Source: Peteryoungia wuzhouensis (lineage in GTDB: Bacteria; Pseudomonadota; Alphaproteobacteria; Rhizobiales; Rhizobiaceae). Taken from it: a stretch of 64,000 nucleotides of DNA. The notes under the pieces were generated by a model. That model searched no databases and was not told where the DNA came from. It saw nothing but the letters and a program-made list of their open reading frames with translations. This document shows positions 18,118 to 27,045 of this stretch, piece by piece. Both the position numbers and the translations under genes were made by a program. Numbering within the stretch: position 1 is the first letter of the stretch; the number at the start of each line of letters is the position of its first letter. The DNA lies in assembly GCF_003205195.1 (NCBI RefSeq), contig NZ_QJRY01000003.1, forward strand, positions 62,001-126,000, given 5' to 3'.

Positions 18118-18142
18118 AGGGGTGCACAAGCGCCCCTTTTTT
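18118..18142 (+). terminator. Rho-independent terminator after argH
   Basis: An 8-bp stem, AGGGGTGC with GCGCCCCT (one G-U pair), and an ACAA loop are followed by TTTTT. It lies 40 bp before the lptM start and so separates argH from lptM-lysA. Confidence 0.9.
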
Positions 18143-18182
18143 CTGTACACGCTAGCACAACGATATTTCTTTGGACCGGGTC

Positions 18183-18371
18183 ATGGTGAATTCGCTGAAA
18201 CGTACGACGCTGACGCTCTCTCTGGTACTCGCCGCCTCGCTGGCTCTGTCCGCCTGCGGCCGCAAGGGCGATCTCGACCCGCCGAGCACGCCTGTGGACC
18301 AGCAGAACAAGCGCGACAGCAAGGCAGCACCTGTGGCTGACAAGCCTTTCCTCCTCGACCCGCTTCTGTGA
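18183..18371 (+). CDS. lptM: LPS translocon maturation chaperone-type lipoprotein LptM
   Basis: This 62-residue lipoprotein has a short signal peptide and the lipobox LSAC. It continues CGRKGDLDPP, the short conserved motif of LptM (formerly YifL), which helps oxidative maturation of the LptDE translocon in enterobacteria. Its position directly before lysA is the usual one in proteobacteria. ATG 18183 was chosen over an in-frame TTG 12 bp upstream because it gives a normal signal-peptide n-region. Confidence 0.85.
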   Translation: MVNSLKRTTLTLSLVLAASLALSACGRKGDLDPPSTPVDQQNKRDSKAAPVADKPFLLDPLL

Positions 18372-18384
18372 CAGGGCTTTACCC

Positions 18385-19653
18385 GTGAACCATTTCGACT
18401 TTCGCGACGGCGTGCTCTACGCCGAAGACGTGGCCATTCCCGAGATTGCCCGCACCGTCGGTACGCCCTTCTACTGCTACTCGACCGCAACGCTGGAGCG
18501 CCACTACAAGGTCTTCGCCAAGGCTTTTGACGGTGTTGATGCCCTCGTCTGCTATGCGATGAAGGCCAATTCCAACCAGGCGGTGCTGAAGACGCTTGGA
18601 CAACTGGGCGCTGGCGTCGACGTGGTCTCGGAAGGCGAACTCCGCCGGGCGTTGGCCGCCGGCATCCCAGCAAACCGCATCATGTTCTCCGGCGTCGGCA
18701 AGACCCCGAGCGAGATGGATTTGGCCCTGGAAGTCGGCATCTATTGCTTCAACGTCGAGAGCGAGCCGGAGCTGGAAGTCTTGAACCAGCGCGCCATCAA
18801 GGCCGGGAAGAAGGCGCATGTTTCCTTCCGCATCAATCCGGATGTCGATGCGAAGACCCATGCCAAGATTTCGACCGGCAAGAAGGAAAACAAGTTCGGC
18901 ATTTCCTACGAGCGCGCCCGCGCCGTCTATGCTCGGGCTGCGACGCTCGAAGGCATCCAGGTGTCCGGCATCGACATGCATATCGGCAGCCAGATCACCG
19001 ATCTGCAACCCTTCGAGGATGCCTTCCGCCTGCTGCGCGAACTCGTGGAGAATCTGCGCGCCGACGGCCATTCGATCGACCATGTCGATGTCGGTGGCGG
19101 CCTTGGCATTCCCTACAAGGACGACAACAACCCGCCGCCGGAGCCGGATGCCTATGCCAGGATCGTGAAGGATCAACTGGCGAGCCTCAACTGCCGGATC
19201 GTCACCGAACCTGGCCGCCTGATCGTCGGCAATGCCGGTATTCTGGTGACCGAGGTGATCTATGTGAAGGATGGCGGCGACAAGACCTTCATCATCGTCG
19301 ACGCCGCCATGAACGATCTCATCCGTCCGACGCTGTATGAGGCCTATCACGAGATCAAGCCCGTGGTGCTGCAGGCGGCCAACGCGCCGCGCATCAAGGC
19401 CGATGTCGTCGGCCCGGTTTGCGAAACGGGCGATTACCTGGCGCTCGATCGGGAAATGTCGAAGCCGAAGCCGGGCGACCTGATCGCCGTCGGTTCCGCC
19501 GGCGCATATGGCGCGGTCCAGGCCGGCACCTACAACACGCGCAGGCTTATTCCCGAGGTGCTGGTGAAGGGCGGCGAATTCCATGTGATTCGCAAGCGCC
19601 CGAGCTATGAGGACCTGATCGCACTCGATTCCGTGCCCGACTGGCTGGCCTGA
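18385..19653 (+). CDS. lysA: Diaminopimelate decarboxylase
   Basis: The 422-residue PLP enzyme converts meso-diaminopimelate to lysine. The PLP lysine is in YAMKANSN (about residue 56), HIGSQ and DVGGGLGIPY are the phosphate and substrate elements, and GPVCETGDYLA carries the dimer-shared active-site cysteine. The GTG start at 18385 lies 13 bp after lptM, indicating one operon with lptM and probably the gene after it. Confidence 0.96.
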   Translation: MNHFDFRDGVLYAEDVAIPEIARTVGTPFYCYSTATLERHYKVFAKAFDGVDALVCYAMKANSNQAVLKTLGQLGAGVDVVSEGELRRALAAGIPANRIMFSGVGKTPSEMDLALEVGIYCFNVESEPELEVLNQRAIKAGKKAHVSFRINPDVDAKTHAKISTGKKENKFGISYERARAVYARAATLEGIQVSGIDMHIGSQITDLQPFEDAFRLLRELVENLRADGHSIDHVDVGGGLGIPYKDDNNPPPEPDAYARIVKDQLASLNCRIVTEPGRLIVGNAGILVTEVIYVKDGGDKTFIIVDAAMNDLIRPTLYEAYHEIKPVVLQAANAPRIKADVVGPVCETGDYLALDREMSKPKPGDLIAVGSAGAYGAVQAGTYNTRRLIPEVLVKGGEFHVIRKRPSYEDLIALDSVPDWLA

Positions 19654-19741
19654 TCCTTCACATTCGAGCGATGAGACGGGAAAAAGCCCGCCGACGGGCC
19701 GGCTCCCCTCGTCTTCGCCACAAAGACTGCTATCTTCGACG

Positions 19742-22441
19742 GTGACGAGCCCCGACATATCGGTGGCGCTCTCGGAGACCAGACGGATGATCTTTTCCCG
19801 CCCGGCCGGCCAAAGGAAAGGCGCTTTGAAGAACGACCCGACCCTGGCGCGGCGCGTCGGGGTGAAGCGCGTTCTGGCTCGCAGCGTGCTACTCGCCGAA
19901 CGGATCTTGCCGCTCTTTGTGCCGATCCTTGGCATTGCGGCCCTCTTCGTCTCTCTCGCCTGGTTGGGCGTCTTCCGCGACTTGCCGGAGATCCTGCGGC
20001 TCGGCCTCGTCTTCCTGCTGGTTTTCGCCTTCGTCGCCTCCTTCCTGCCGTTCTTCCGGCTCTCCTGGCCGACCGCCCGCGAGGCTGACAGGCTTCTGGA
20101 AGAGCGCAATGGCTTGCGGCACCAGCCGGTGGCCGTCCAGGACGATGCCCTGGCGGCCGACACGCCCTTTGCTCGGGCACTGTGGCAGGAACATCAGCGC
20201 CGCATGGCCGAGCGGATTGCCGGTCTCGATGCTGGCCTGCCACAACCCGATATCGCCCGCTACGACCGCCATGCGCTGCGCGCCGTGCCCGCCCTGCTCT
20301 TCGTCACAGCGCTTGCCTATTCCGCATCGAACGGGGCAGGCTCGATCGCCGATGCTTTCCGGCGCCACGTGCCGGAAAGCGAGCAGGCGGCGATCCGCAT
20401 CGATGCCTGGATCACCCCGCCCGCCTATACCGGCCAGCCGCCGGTTTTTCTGTCGGGACTGGGCACCCAGACATCAGGTCTCGTCGTGCCACAGAATTCG
20501 AAGATGACCGTGCGCATCAGCGGCGGCGCGAGCGACGAAAAGGTGTTGTTCGTCAAACAGAGCGACGGCGCGGTGGTCGAGATCGCTCCGAACGACCCGA
20601 AGGCTGCGAGCAACGGCACGACCCCGCCTGCAGCGGCAGCCCCGCAGGCAGCTGCCCCTGCGGCCGCGCCCCCTGCCCCCCAGACCGCGCGAACCCACGA
20701 ACTGGATCTTGCCGAAGCCGGCCAGCTGCGCGTGGCCGACCGGCAATGGACGATTGGGGTGACGCCGGACACCGCCCCTGAAATCGCCTTTGACGGCACC
20801 CCGCGCCGCGCGCTGAATGGCGCGCTCGAGATCGCCTTTACCGCCAAGGACGATTACGGCCTGCAAAAGGCCCATGCGGAAATCTCGCCTGTCGATGAGA
20901 AACCGGGTGCCACGCCGCTCTATCCGCTCCCGGACTACAAGCTCGACCTGCCGCGCCACAATGCCCGCGACATGAAAAGTGTGGCGAGCCGCAACATCAC
21001 CGAACATCCGCTTGCCGGCAGCAAGGTGAAAATCACCCTGGTCGCGACCGACGGTGCCGGCCAGATCGGCCGCAGCGAGCCGGTCGAAATGGTGTTGCCC
21101 ACGCGCAACTTCGCAGAGCCTCTGGCGGCAGCGGTTGCCGAACAACGTCAGACCTTTGCGCTCGACACCCGCGAGATGGCGCGGGCGATCGCGCTGAACG
21201 AGGCGCTGGTGATCCGCGCCGATGAGACGATCCCCAATCTCGGCCATTTCATTCTGATCGAAAGCGCTCGCGCCCGCATGGCACTCGCCAAGGGCGAGGA
21301 GGCGCTGAAGGACACGGCGGATTATCTCTGGGAAATCGCGCTCGGCATCGAGGACGGCGACCTGTCGCTGGCCGAGCGACGTCTGCGCGACGCCCAGCAG
21401 GCGCTGGCGGAGGCCCTGGAAAACGGTGCGACCGACGCGGAGATCAAGAAGCTGATGGACGAGCTGCGCGCTGCCATGCAGGACTTCATGACGGCGCTGG
21501 CGGAGCGCATGCCGAACCAGCAGGGCCAGCAGCAACAGACAGCAGAAAACACCCTGCGTCAGAAGGACCTCGACAATCTGCTCGATCAGCTGGAAAACCT
21601 GGCGCGTTCCGGCAATCGCGAGCAGGCGCAGCAGCTGCTCTCCGAGCTGCAGCGCATGATGAACAACCTGCAGGCCGGCCGCCCGCAGCAGGGCCAGCAG
21701 CAGGAAAACAGCGAAGCCCGCCGCCAGATCGACAAGCTGGGTGAGATCATGCAGCAGCAGCAGCAGCTGATGGACGAGACGTTCCGCCTTGACCAGGCCT
21801 TGCGCGACCGCATGCAGCGCGGAGATCCGCAACAGGGCGAAGAGGGCGCTGAAGGCCAGCAGCAGGATCCTGGCCAACAAGGTCAACAGGGGCAGCAAGG
21901 CCAGCAGGGTCAACAGGGGCTCGACGGCATGACGGCCGAGCAGTTGCGCGAGGCATTGCGCCAGCTGCGCCAGCAGCAGGAAGGGCTCGGCAAGGAACTC
22001 GGCAAATTGCAGGAGGGCCTCAAGGGCCTCGGCATGCAGCCAGGCAAGGGCTTTGGCGAGGCGCAGAAGGAAATGGAAGGCGCCGGTGAAGCCTTGGGCA
22101 AGAGCCAGGGCGACCGCGCCGTGCAGGGCCAGGGCCGCGCCATGGAAGCCCTGCGCCAGGGCGCGCGCGACATGATGAACCAGATGATGCAGGCCATGCA
22201 GGGCCAGCAGGGTCAGGGGCAACAGACGGGCCAGGGTCAGGGCAACCAGGACGGCCGCGATCCGCTCGGCCGCCCGCGCGCCACCAATGGCCCTGACTTC
22301 GGTGAGCGGGTGAAGGTGCCCGACGAGATCGACGTGCAGCGCGCCCGCGAAATCCTGGAGGCGATCCGCGAGAAGCTTGGCCAGAACGCAAGCCCGGAGA
22401 TCGAGCGGCGCTATCTGGAGCGGTTGCTGGATATTCAGTGA
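19742..22441 (+). CDS. TIGR02302/DUF4175-type membrane protein with Gln-rich C-terminal region
   Basis: The 899-residue protein has two N-terminal membrane helices (about residues 50-105), a third near residue 185 and a large soluble part. From about residue 590 to 860 it is extremely rich in Gln and Gly, with QGQQ-type runs and charged helices likely to form coiled coils. This layout and the place after lysA match the alphaproteobacterial TIGR02302 family, whose function is unknown. It may work at the envelope, but that is inference. The GTG at 19742 is used; ATG at 19787 is an alternative. Confidence 0.82.
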   Translation: MTSPDISVALSETRRMIFSRPAGQRKGALKNDPTLARRVGVKRVLARSVLLAERILPLFVPILGIAALFVSLAWLGVFRDLPEILRLGLVFLLVFAFVASFLPFFRLSWPTAREADRLLEERNGLRHQPVAVQDDALAADTPFARALWQEHQRRMAERIAGLDAGLPQPDIARYDRHALRAVPALLFVTALAYSASNGAGSIADAFRRHVPESEQAAIRIDAWITPPAYTGQPPVFLSGLGTQTSGLVVPQNSKMTVRISGGASDEKVLFVKQSDGAVVEIAPNDPKAASNGTTPPAAAAPQAAAPAAAPPAPQTARTHELDLAEAGQLRVADRQWTIGVTPDTAPEIAFDGTPRRALNGALEIAFTAKDDYGLQKAHAEISPVDEKPGATPLYPLPDYKLDLPRHNARDMKSVASRNITEHPLAGSKVKITLVATDGAGQIGRSEPVEMVLPTRNFAEPLAAAVAEQRQTFALDTREMARAIALNEALVIRADETIPNLGHFILIESARARMALAKGEEALKDTADYLWEIALGIEDGDLSLAERRLRDAQQALAEALENGATDAEIKKLMDELRAAMQDFMTALAERMPNQQGQQQQTAENTLRQKDLDNLLDQLENLARSGNREQAQQLLSELQRMMNNLQAGRPQQGQQQENSEARRQIDKLGEIMQQQQQLMDETFRLDQALRDRMQRGDPQQGEEGAEGQQQDPGQQGQQGQQGQQGQQGLDGMTAEQLREALRQLRQQQEGLGKELGKLQEGLKGLGMQPGKGFGEAQKEMEGAGEALGKSQGDRAVQGQGRAMEALRQGARDMMNQMMQAMQGQQGQGQQTGQGQGNQDGRDPLGRPRATNGPDFGERVKVPDEIDVQRAREILEAIREKLGQNASPEIERRYLERLLDIQ

Positions 22442-22448
22442 GGGAAAG

Positions 22449-22468
22449 AACGGGGCGCTTTCCCCGTT
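22449..22468 (+). terminator. Possible terminator after the TIGR02302-type gene
   Basis: A 7-bp perfect stem (AACGGGG/CCCCGTT) with a 6-nt loop lies 8 bp after the stop codon. There is no T-run, so Rho-independent termination is doubtful. Confidence 0.35.
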
Positions 22469-22537
22469 GCCGTCAACAGAATGCCGCCTGCGTCATGGAC
22501 GAGGCGGCGCTCAGCGTGTCGATCATTTCGAAAAAAC

Positions 22538-22897
22538 TCAGCCGGCAAGGGCCCGCGCGACGGCGCTGCGGATATCCGGAAGCGCGAAGGGTTTCGAGAC
22601 CACGTCCACGATCTTCAAGGCGAGATCATCGGCCCGTTCGCGCTGTTCGGCATAGCCGGTCATCAGCAGGATCTTCATGTCGGGGAAATCGGACGAGGCG
22701 CGGTGGGCAAGCTCGATGCCGTCCATGACGGGCATGCGGATATCCGAGAGGAGGAGATCGTAATCCGCCTCGGCGAGTTTCTCCAGACCCTCGGCGCCAT
22801 CGGCGGCCTCATGGGTTTCATGGCCATCCAGGCGAAGGGCGCGAGCGACGAAGGAACGCAGCGAGTCTTCGTCTTCGGTGATAAGAATTCTCGCCAT
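22538..22897 (-). CDS. Single-domain response regulator (CpdR-like receiver)
   Basis: The 119-residue protein is only a CheY-like receiver. It has the acidic pair in EDED (residues 8-11), the phosphoacceptor aspartate in LLLSDIRMP (about residue 52), the threonine in LLMTGYA and the lysine in VVSKPF. There is no output domain. The pattern DIRMPVMDGIELAHRA resembles CpdR, the receiver that gates ClpXP proteolysis in the alphaproteobacterial cell cycle. CpdR proper is better known from other contexts, so I treat this as a CpdR-like paralogue. Confidence 0.85.
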   Translation of the reverse strand: MARILITEDEDSLRSFVARALRLDGHETHEAADGAEGLEKLAEADYDLLLSDIRMPVMDGIELAHRASSDFPDMKILLMTGYAEQRERADDLALKIVDVVSKPFALPDIRSAVARALAG

Positions 22898-22967
22898 GGT
22901 TGAAATCTGCCTCCATCATGGATTCACTGTTCAGGCAGGCAAATCACCAGACTTTCCTTGTCGAGTG

Positions 22968-22993
22968 GTAAACGCCGGACCATCAGTCCGGCG
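22968..22993 (-). terminator. Hairpin downstream of hpt
   Basis: On the minus strand an 8-bp perfect stem (CGCCGGAC/GTCCGGCG) with a 5-nt loop is followed by TTTAC. It lies about 55 bp after the hpt stop and could terminate hpt before the receiver gene. Confidence 0.5.
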
Positions 22994-23048
22994 CCATGGT
23001 TAACAAGTCTCTTCCCCGATCAGAAAGGATGTCGCACTTTGGGACGGC

Positions 23049-23591
23049 TCAGGCGTCGCCGGTGACGACACCGACAAAGGGCAGTTCGCGGAAGGCATAG
23101 GCCACATCCATGCCATAGCCGACGACGAAATAATCGGGGCATTCGAAGCCGACGTAATCAGCCTCAAATTGTTCTTTTCGCTTCACTTTCTTGTCGAGGA
23201 GCACAGCGATCGTGACATTTGCGGCACCCCGCTGATACATCAGTTCCTTGGCGAACAGCAGCGTGCGGCCGGACTCCAGAATGTCGTCGATCAGGAGCAC
23301 ATTGCGGCCCTTCACGTCACTGTCGATGTCCTTGATGATCTTGACGCCCTGCGACACCGTGCCTGTGCCATAGCTGGACAGGGTGATGAACTCGACTTCA
23401 GGCGCGAGCCCCACGTGATGCAACGCCCGAATGAGATCGGCAGCGAAGATGAAGGAGCCCTTGAGCACGGAAATGACCAGCAGGTCCTCGCAGGGCCCCT
23501 TCATGATCTCTGACGCCAGTTCACGATTGCGCGTATCAATCTGCTCAGGTGTGAAAAGCGGTTCGATGTTCTTTCCGCGAACGACGGGCAT
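23049..23591 (-). CDS. hpt: Hypoxanthine phosphoribosyltransferase
   Basis: The 180-residue purine salvage enzyme converts hypoxanthine or guanine with PRPP to IMP or GMP. The PRPP loop VLLIDDILESGRTL is at about residue 100, LKGSFIFAADL precedes it, and DYVGFECPDYFVVGYGMD carries the base-binding part. ATG 23591 is preceded by AAGGAGA, so the longer frame upstream is not used. Confidence 0.94.
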   Translation of the reverse strand: MPVVRGKNIEPLFTPEQIDTRNRELASEIMKGPCEDLLVISVLKGSFIFAADLIRALHHVGLAPEVEFITLSSYGTGTVSQGVKIIKDIDSDVKGRNVLLIDDILESGRTLLFAKELMYQRGAANVTIAVLLDKKVKRKEQFEADYVGFECPDYFVVGYGMDVAYAFRELPFVGVVTGDA

Positions 23592-23675
23592 GGCGGTCTC
23601 CTTGATGCGGGCCGGAACTGGCCTCACCCGGCAAGCACCGCCGGAAAGGCACTGCCATTAGCACAGTCGAATGCG

Positions 23676-24326
23676 TCAGGCACCCGCATCTTCGAAGGAA
23701 AGCCGGAGTTCCGGCGTTTTTCCCCCAGGATGCTGGAGGCGGGCGGCCAATCCACGGCTCTGCCCGCCTTGAAGCGCGGCTACGGGCGGTTCGACATAGG
23801 TGCTGGCGACGACCTGTCCGCCGACGAGCAGATCCGCCCGCACGCGCGGCAACGCGACCTCGCGGTCCGTCCGGTTCTCGACGATGGCGCTGATCAGCAG
23901 CACACGCATGCCGTCTTTGTCCTGCGGCGTCAGGTTCACATGGGTGAGATCCAGCGGGCGGGCCTCAAGTTCCGGATGCGCTGCGCTTTGGAGGAGAAAC
24001 TGACCGGCGAGCGAAAAGACAGACACGAAAGCGAGCGCGACGATGACGGCGAAGGACATGTCCGACAGACGTTGCAGCCGGCTCTCGGCGGAGGCGAAGG
24101 CGGTTCGGATGCGGGTCTGCAGTTCGGCGACCGGAGAGACGAATTCGCTCACCCGGAGACCGGGCGCATCCTTCGGCATGTCGCGCAACACAACGAATTG
24201 CGCGTCGATGACATCGGTATTGGAGAGGCGGGTCGTGCTGCGGTCAAGCTTGCGACGCGCGCGATCCGGCGGCAGGAGGTCCGCCTCGGGAATGGCAGCC
24301 TGCGACGGATTGCGGAATGCACGCAT
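23676..24326 (-). CDS. Conserved single-span membrane protein of unknown function
   Basis: The 216-residue protein has a charged cytoplasmic N-terminal half and one membrane segment (about residues 95-118). A periplasmic C-terminal domain follows with LTPQDKDGMRVLLISAIVENRTDREVALPRV split across strands, resembling the DUF3426-type immunoglobulin-like fold. Zinc-finger cysteines found at the N-terminus of many DUF3426 proteins are absent. It is divergent from ftsE, as its relatives often are in Rhizobiales. No function can be assigned. Confidence 0.7.
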   Translation of the reverse strand: MRAFRNPSQAAIPEADLLPPDRARRKLDRSTTRLSNTDVIDAQFVVLRDMPKDAPGLRVSEFVSPVAELQTRIRTAFASAESRLQRLSDMSFAVIVALAFVSVFSLAGQFLLQSAAHPELEARPLDLTHVNLTPQDKDGMRVLLISAIVENRTDREVALPRVRADLLVGGQVVASTYVEPPVAALQGGQSRGLAARLQHPGGKTPELRLSFEDAGA

Positions 24327-24527
24327 GGATCGGACCTTTCGCACAGCCAAATTCGGGCACTCCGAAACTCGGCGGTTGAAACGAATCCACACCAGACGTA
24401 AATTCAAATGGTTAATGCTTCGGAAAGATGGCCTCAAAGCACCGCTTTCCCCGCATGCGTTTACCGGCCGTTGACGATCCTCGTTTACGAGCCCCAGACC
24501 TCGGACACGTCAGACTGGGCCCAGCCG

Positions 24528-25187
24528 TTGATCCACTTCGAAAATGTCGGCCTGCGTTATGGGATGGGACCGGAGATTCTCCGCGACGTCACCTTTGACG
24601 TACCGAAAGGCTCGTTCCAGTTCCTGACCGGCCCATCCGGCGCCGGCAAGACGACACTGCTGCGCCTGCTGTTCATGTCGCTGCAGCCGACGCGTGGACT
24701 GATCCGCAGCTTCGGCCGCGACATCACCCGCATTCCCCGCGCCGAGCTTCCGATGCTGCGCCGCCGCGTCGGCATCGTCTTCCAGGATTTTAGACTGCTG
24801 GAGCATCTCACCACCTATGAGAATGTGGCGTTGCCGCTGAGGGTGCGCGGCAAGGAGGAGCAGAGCTACAAGCAGGATGTGATCGAGCTTCTGAAATGGG
24901 TCGGGCTTGGCGAGCGCATCAACGTGCTGCCGCCGGTGCTCTCGGGCGGCGAGAAGCAGCGCGTCGCGATTGCCCGCGCCCTGATCGACCGGCCGGAAAT
25001 CCTGCTGGCCGACGAGCCGACCGGCAATGTCGACCCGCCGATGGCGAGACGCCTGCTCAGCCTCTTCCTCGAACTCAACCGGCTGGGAACCGCCGTGATC
25101 ATCGCGACCCATGATCTCGCCTTGATGGACCAGGTCGATGCGCGGCGCATGATCCTCACCGACGGGCGGCTCGACATCTATGAATGA
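24528..25187 (+). CDS. ftsE: Cell division ATP-binding protein FtsE
   Basis: This ABC ATPase of about 219 residues works with FtsX to activate peptidoglycan hydrolases at the septum. It has Walker A GPSGAGKTT, Q-loop VFQDFRLL, signature LSGGEKQRVAIARAL and Walker B ILLADEPTGNVD. The start is uncertain. Homologues begin IHFENVGLRYG, here preceded by a TTG (24528). In-frame alternatives are TTG 24471 and an ATG at 24408, which would overlap the promoter region of the divergent gene. The 3' end overlaps ftsX by 8 bp. Confidence 0.92.
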   Translation: MIHFENVGLRYGMGPEILRDVTFDVPKGSFQFLTGPSGAGKTTLLRLLFMSLQPTRGLIRSFGRDITRIPRAELPMLRRRVGIVFQDFRLLEHLTTYENVALPLRVRGKEEQSYKQDVIELLKWVGLGERINVLPPVLSGGEKQRVAIARALIDRPEILLADEPTGNVDPPMARRLLSLFLELNRLGTAVIIATHDLALMDQVDARRMILTDGRLDIYE

Positions 25188-26181
25188 CCAGACCCCGCCC
25201 GAGCAGAAACAGCCGAAGCGCCGCGTCGAGATGACGGTGCGGCCCACCGCGCCGATCTTGCCGCCCTCGAACATCCAGGGCAATGCGCTGATGGTTGTGA
25301 TCGCCATCATGGCCTTCCTCGCCTGCCTGACGCTCGGCGCCGTCTCCATGGTGCGCGCCACCGCGACCGGCTGGCAGAGCCAGATCTCCCGCGAGATCAC
25401 CATCCAGATCAAGCCCGAGGACGGGCTGGACATGGGCGCAGCACTCGTCAAGGCACGCGATCTGGCGCTCACCTTTGTCGGCACGCGTGACGGCCAGATC
25501 ATGGACGACAGCGCGACGGCCCGCCTGCTCGAGCCATGGCTCGGCACCGGCCTCAATCTCGAGGACCTGCCGGTGCCACGGCTGATCGTCGTCACCATCG
25601 ACGAGAGCAATCCGCCGGATTTCGAGGCGATGCGTGCGCTGTTGAAAGAGGAGGTGCCGCAGGCCTTTCTCGACGACCATCGTACCTGGGTGAACCGGCT
25701 GGTTCAGATGGCCCGCACGACCGTGATGATCGGCGCCGGCGTGCTGATCCTCGTCTTCACCGCCATGGTGCTGACAGTGGTGTTTGCGACGCGCGGCGCG
25801 CTCTCGGGCAACCGCCACATCATCGAGGTCCTGCATTTCGTCGGCGCCGAGGGAAGCTTCGTGGCGCAGGAATTCCAGAAGCACTTCCTGAAGATCAGCC
25901 TCAAGGGTGCGGCAGCCGGCGGCGTGCTGGCAGCGGGTCTCTTTGCCGTCGCCAGTTTCTGGCAGAGCCGGTCGCTGGCAACGCCGGAAAGCGACCAGGC
26001 AACGGCGCTCTTCGGTACCTTTACCATCGGCTGGGCGGGCTATCTCGGCATCTTCGCCACGATGATCGTGATTGCCCTTTTGACGACGATCACGGCGCGG
26101 ATCACGGTCATGCGCACGATCTACGAAATCGACCTCATCCGCTCGGACCCGACCCGCACCGACGGGCTGCTGGATGACTGA
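25180..26181 (+). CDS. ftsX: Cell division permease-like protein FtsX
   Basis: The 333-residue protein has four membrane helices (about residues 35-60, 180-205, 240-265 and 290-315) around an extracytoplasmic domain after the first helix. The cytoplasmic N-terminus is longer than in E. coli, as is typical for alphaproteobacteria. It forms the FtsEX complex with the gene product encoded upstream, and the 8-bp overlap suggests coupled translation. FtsX transmits ATP-driven movement to periplasmic hydrolase activators. Confidence 0.93.
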   Translation: MNDQTPPEQKQPKRRVEMTVRPTAPILPPSNIQGNALMVVIAIMAFLACLTLGAVSMVRATATGWQSQISREITIQIKPEDGLDMGAALVKARDLALTFVGTRDGQIMDDSATARLLEPWLGTGLNLEDLPVPRLIVVTIDESNPPDFEAMRALLKEEVPQAFLDDHRTWVNRLVQMARTTVMIGAGVLILVFTAMVLTVVFATRGALSGNRHIIEVLHFVGAEGSFVAQEFQKHFLKISLKGAAAGGVLAAGLFAVASFWQSRSLATPESDQATALFGTFTIGWAGYLGIFATMIVIALLTTITARITVMRTIYEIDLIRSDPTRTDGLLDD

Positions 26182-26257
26182 TGACATCTCATGTGTTGAC
26201 TCGCCTTAAAGCCGCCTGTTCCGTGTGGGAAATCCCGGCGATTCTCGGACGAAGACC

Positions 26258-26968
26258 ATGAACCGGATGACGCAGAACGAGCCATTGCGCGGCCAGAACA
26301 CCGGACTATTTGCCCGCCGTGGCATCATCCGGCGGGTGCTGCGCTATGGCGGCATCCTGGTTTTGCTGCTGATTGCGGCCGTTGTCGCCGGCTTCCTCGT
26401 CTTTGCCGATCAGGTCACCAATATGCGCCCGCCGGAGGTCGCCAAGGCCGATGCGATCGTCGTCCTGACCGGAGGCTATCAGCGGATCGAGCAGGCGATC
26501 GACCTGTTGAAGCGGGGTTACGGCAAGCGGCTGCTGATTTCAGGCGTCAATCCGCGGACGACAGCGGGCCAGATCCGCCGCGCGACCCGCGCCTCGCCTG
26601 ACATCTTCAACTGCTGCGTCGACATCGGCTACTCCGCGATCGACACGATCGGCAACGCCAATGAGACGGCATCGTGGATCCGCGACAAGGGCTATCGCTC
26701 GGTGCTGGTCGTCACCAGCAACTATCACCTTTCCCGCAGCCTCATGGAACTGCGGCGCAGCGACCCCGGCACGGAATTCGTCGGTTATCCGGTCGTTGCG
26801 TCCGATCTGAAGACACGGGCCTGGTACAGCGAACCAGACGCCATGCGCACCATGCTGTTCGAATACGGCAAGACCATCATCGCCTATGTCAGGGGCATCA
26901 CCGGCTGGAGTCGCGATCAGGGACTGCGGCCCGATGGCGAAATCACCGAATCTGGCCGCAACTCCTGA
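26258..26968 (+). CDS. YdcF family protein (DUF218)
   Basis: The 236-residue protein has one N-terminal membrane helix (about residues 28-52) and a DUF218 domain. The domain begins PPEVAKADAIVVLTGGYQR and contains LISGVNPRTT, SAIDTIGNANETASW and a VVTSNYHLSRS segment. The family includes proteins linked to cell-wall and vancomycin tolerance (SanA, ElyC) and is thought to act on envelope lipid carriers. Here the role is not proven. ATG 26258 is taken over an upstream GTG. It is in an apparent operon with ftsEX and plsC. Confidence 0.85.
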   Translation: MNRMTQNEPLRGQNTGLFARRGIIRRVLRYGGILVLLLIAAVVAGFLVFADQVTNMRPPEVAKADAIVVLTGGYQRIEQAIDLLKRGYGKRLLISGVNPRTTAGQIRRATRASPDIFNCCVDIGYSAIDTIGNANETASWIRDKGYRSVLVVTSNYHLSRSLMELRRSDPGTEFVGYPVVASDLKTRAWYSEPDAMRTMLFEYGKTIIAYVRGITGWSRDQGLRPDGEITESGRNS

Positions 26969-27045
26969 CGCCTCTTCGCGCTCTTCTGCTTTTGCTGGCG
27001 ACGCTTTTGGTCTAAGCACGACCTGCACGTCGAGAGAGCCCCTTC

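Noticed and set aside
20474..22222. 582-codon minus-strand ORF rich in Leu, opposite the TIGR02302-type gene
   Set aside because: The Leu-rich sequence is just the complement of Gln codons (CAG/CTG) on the plus strand.
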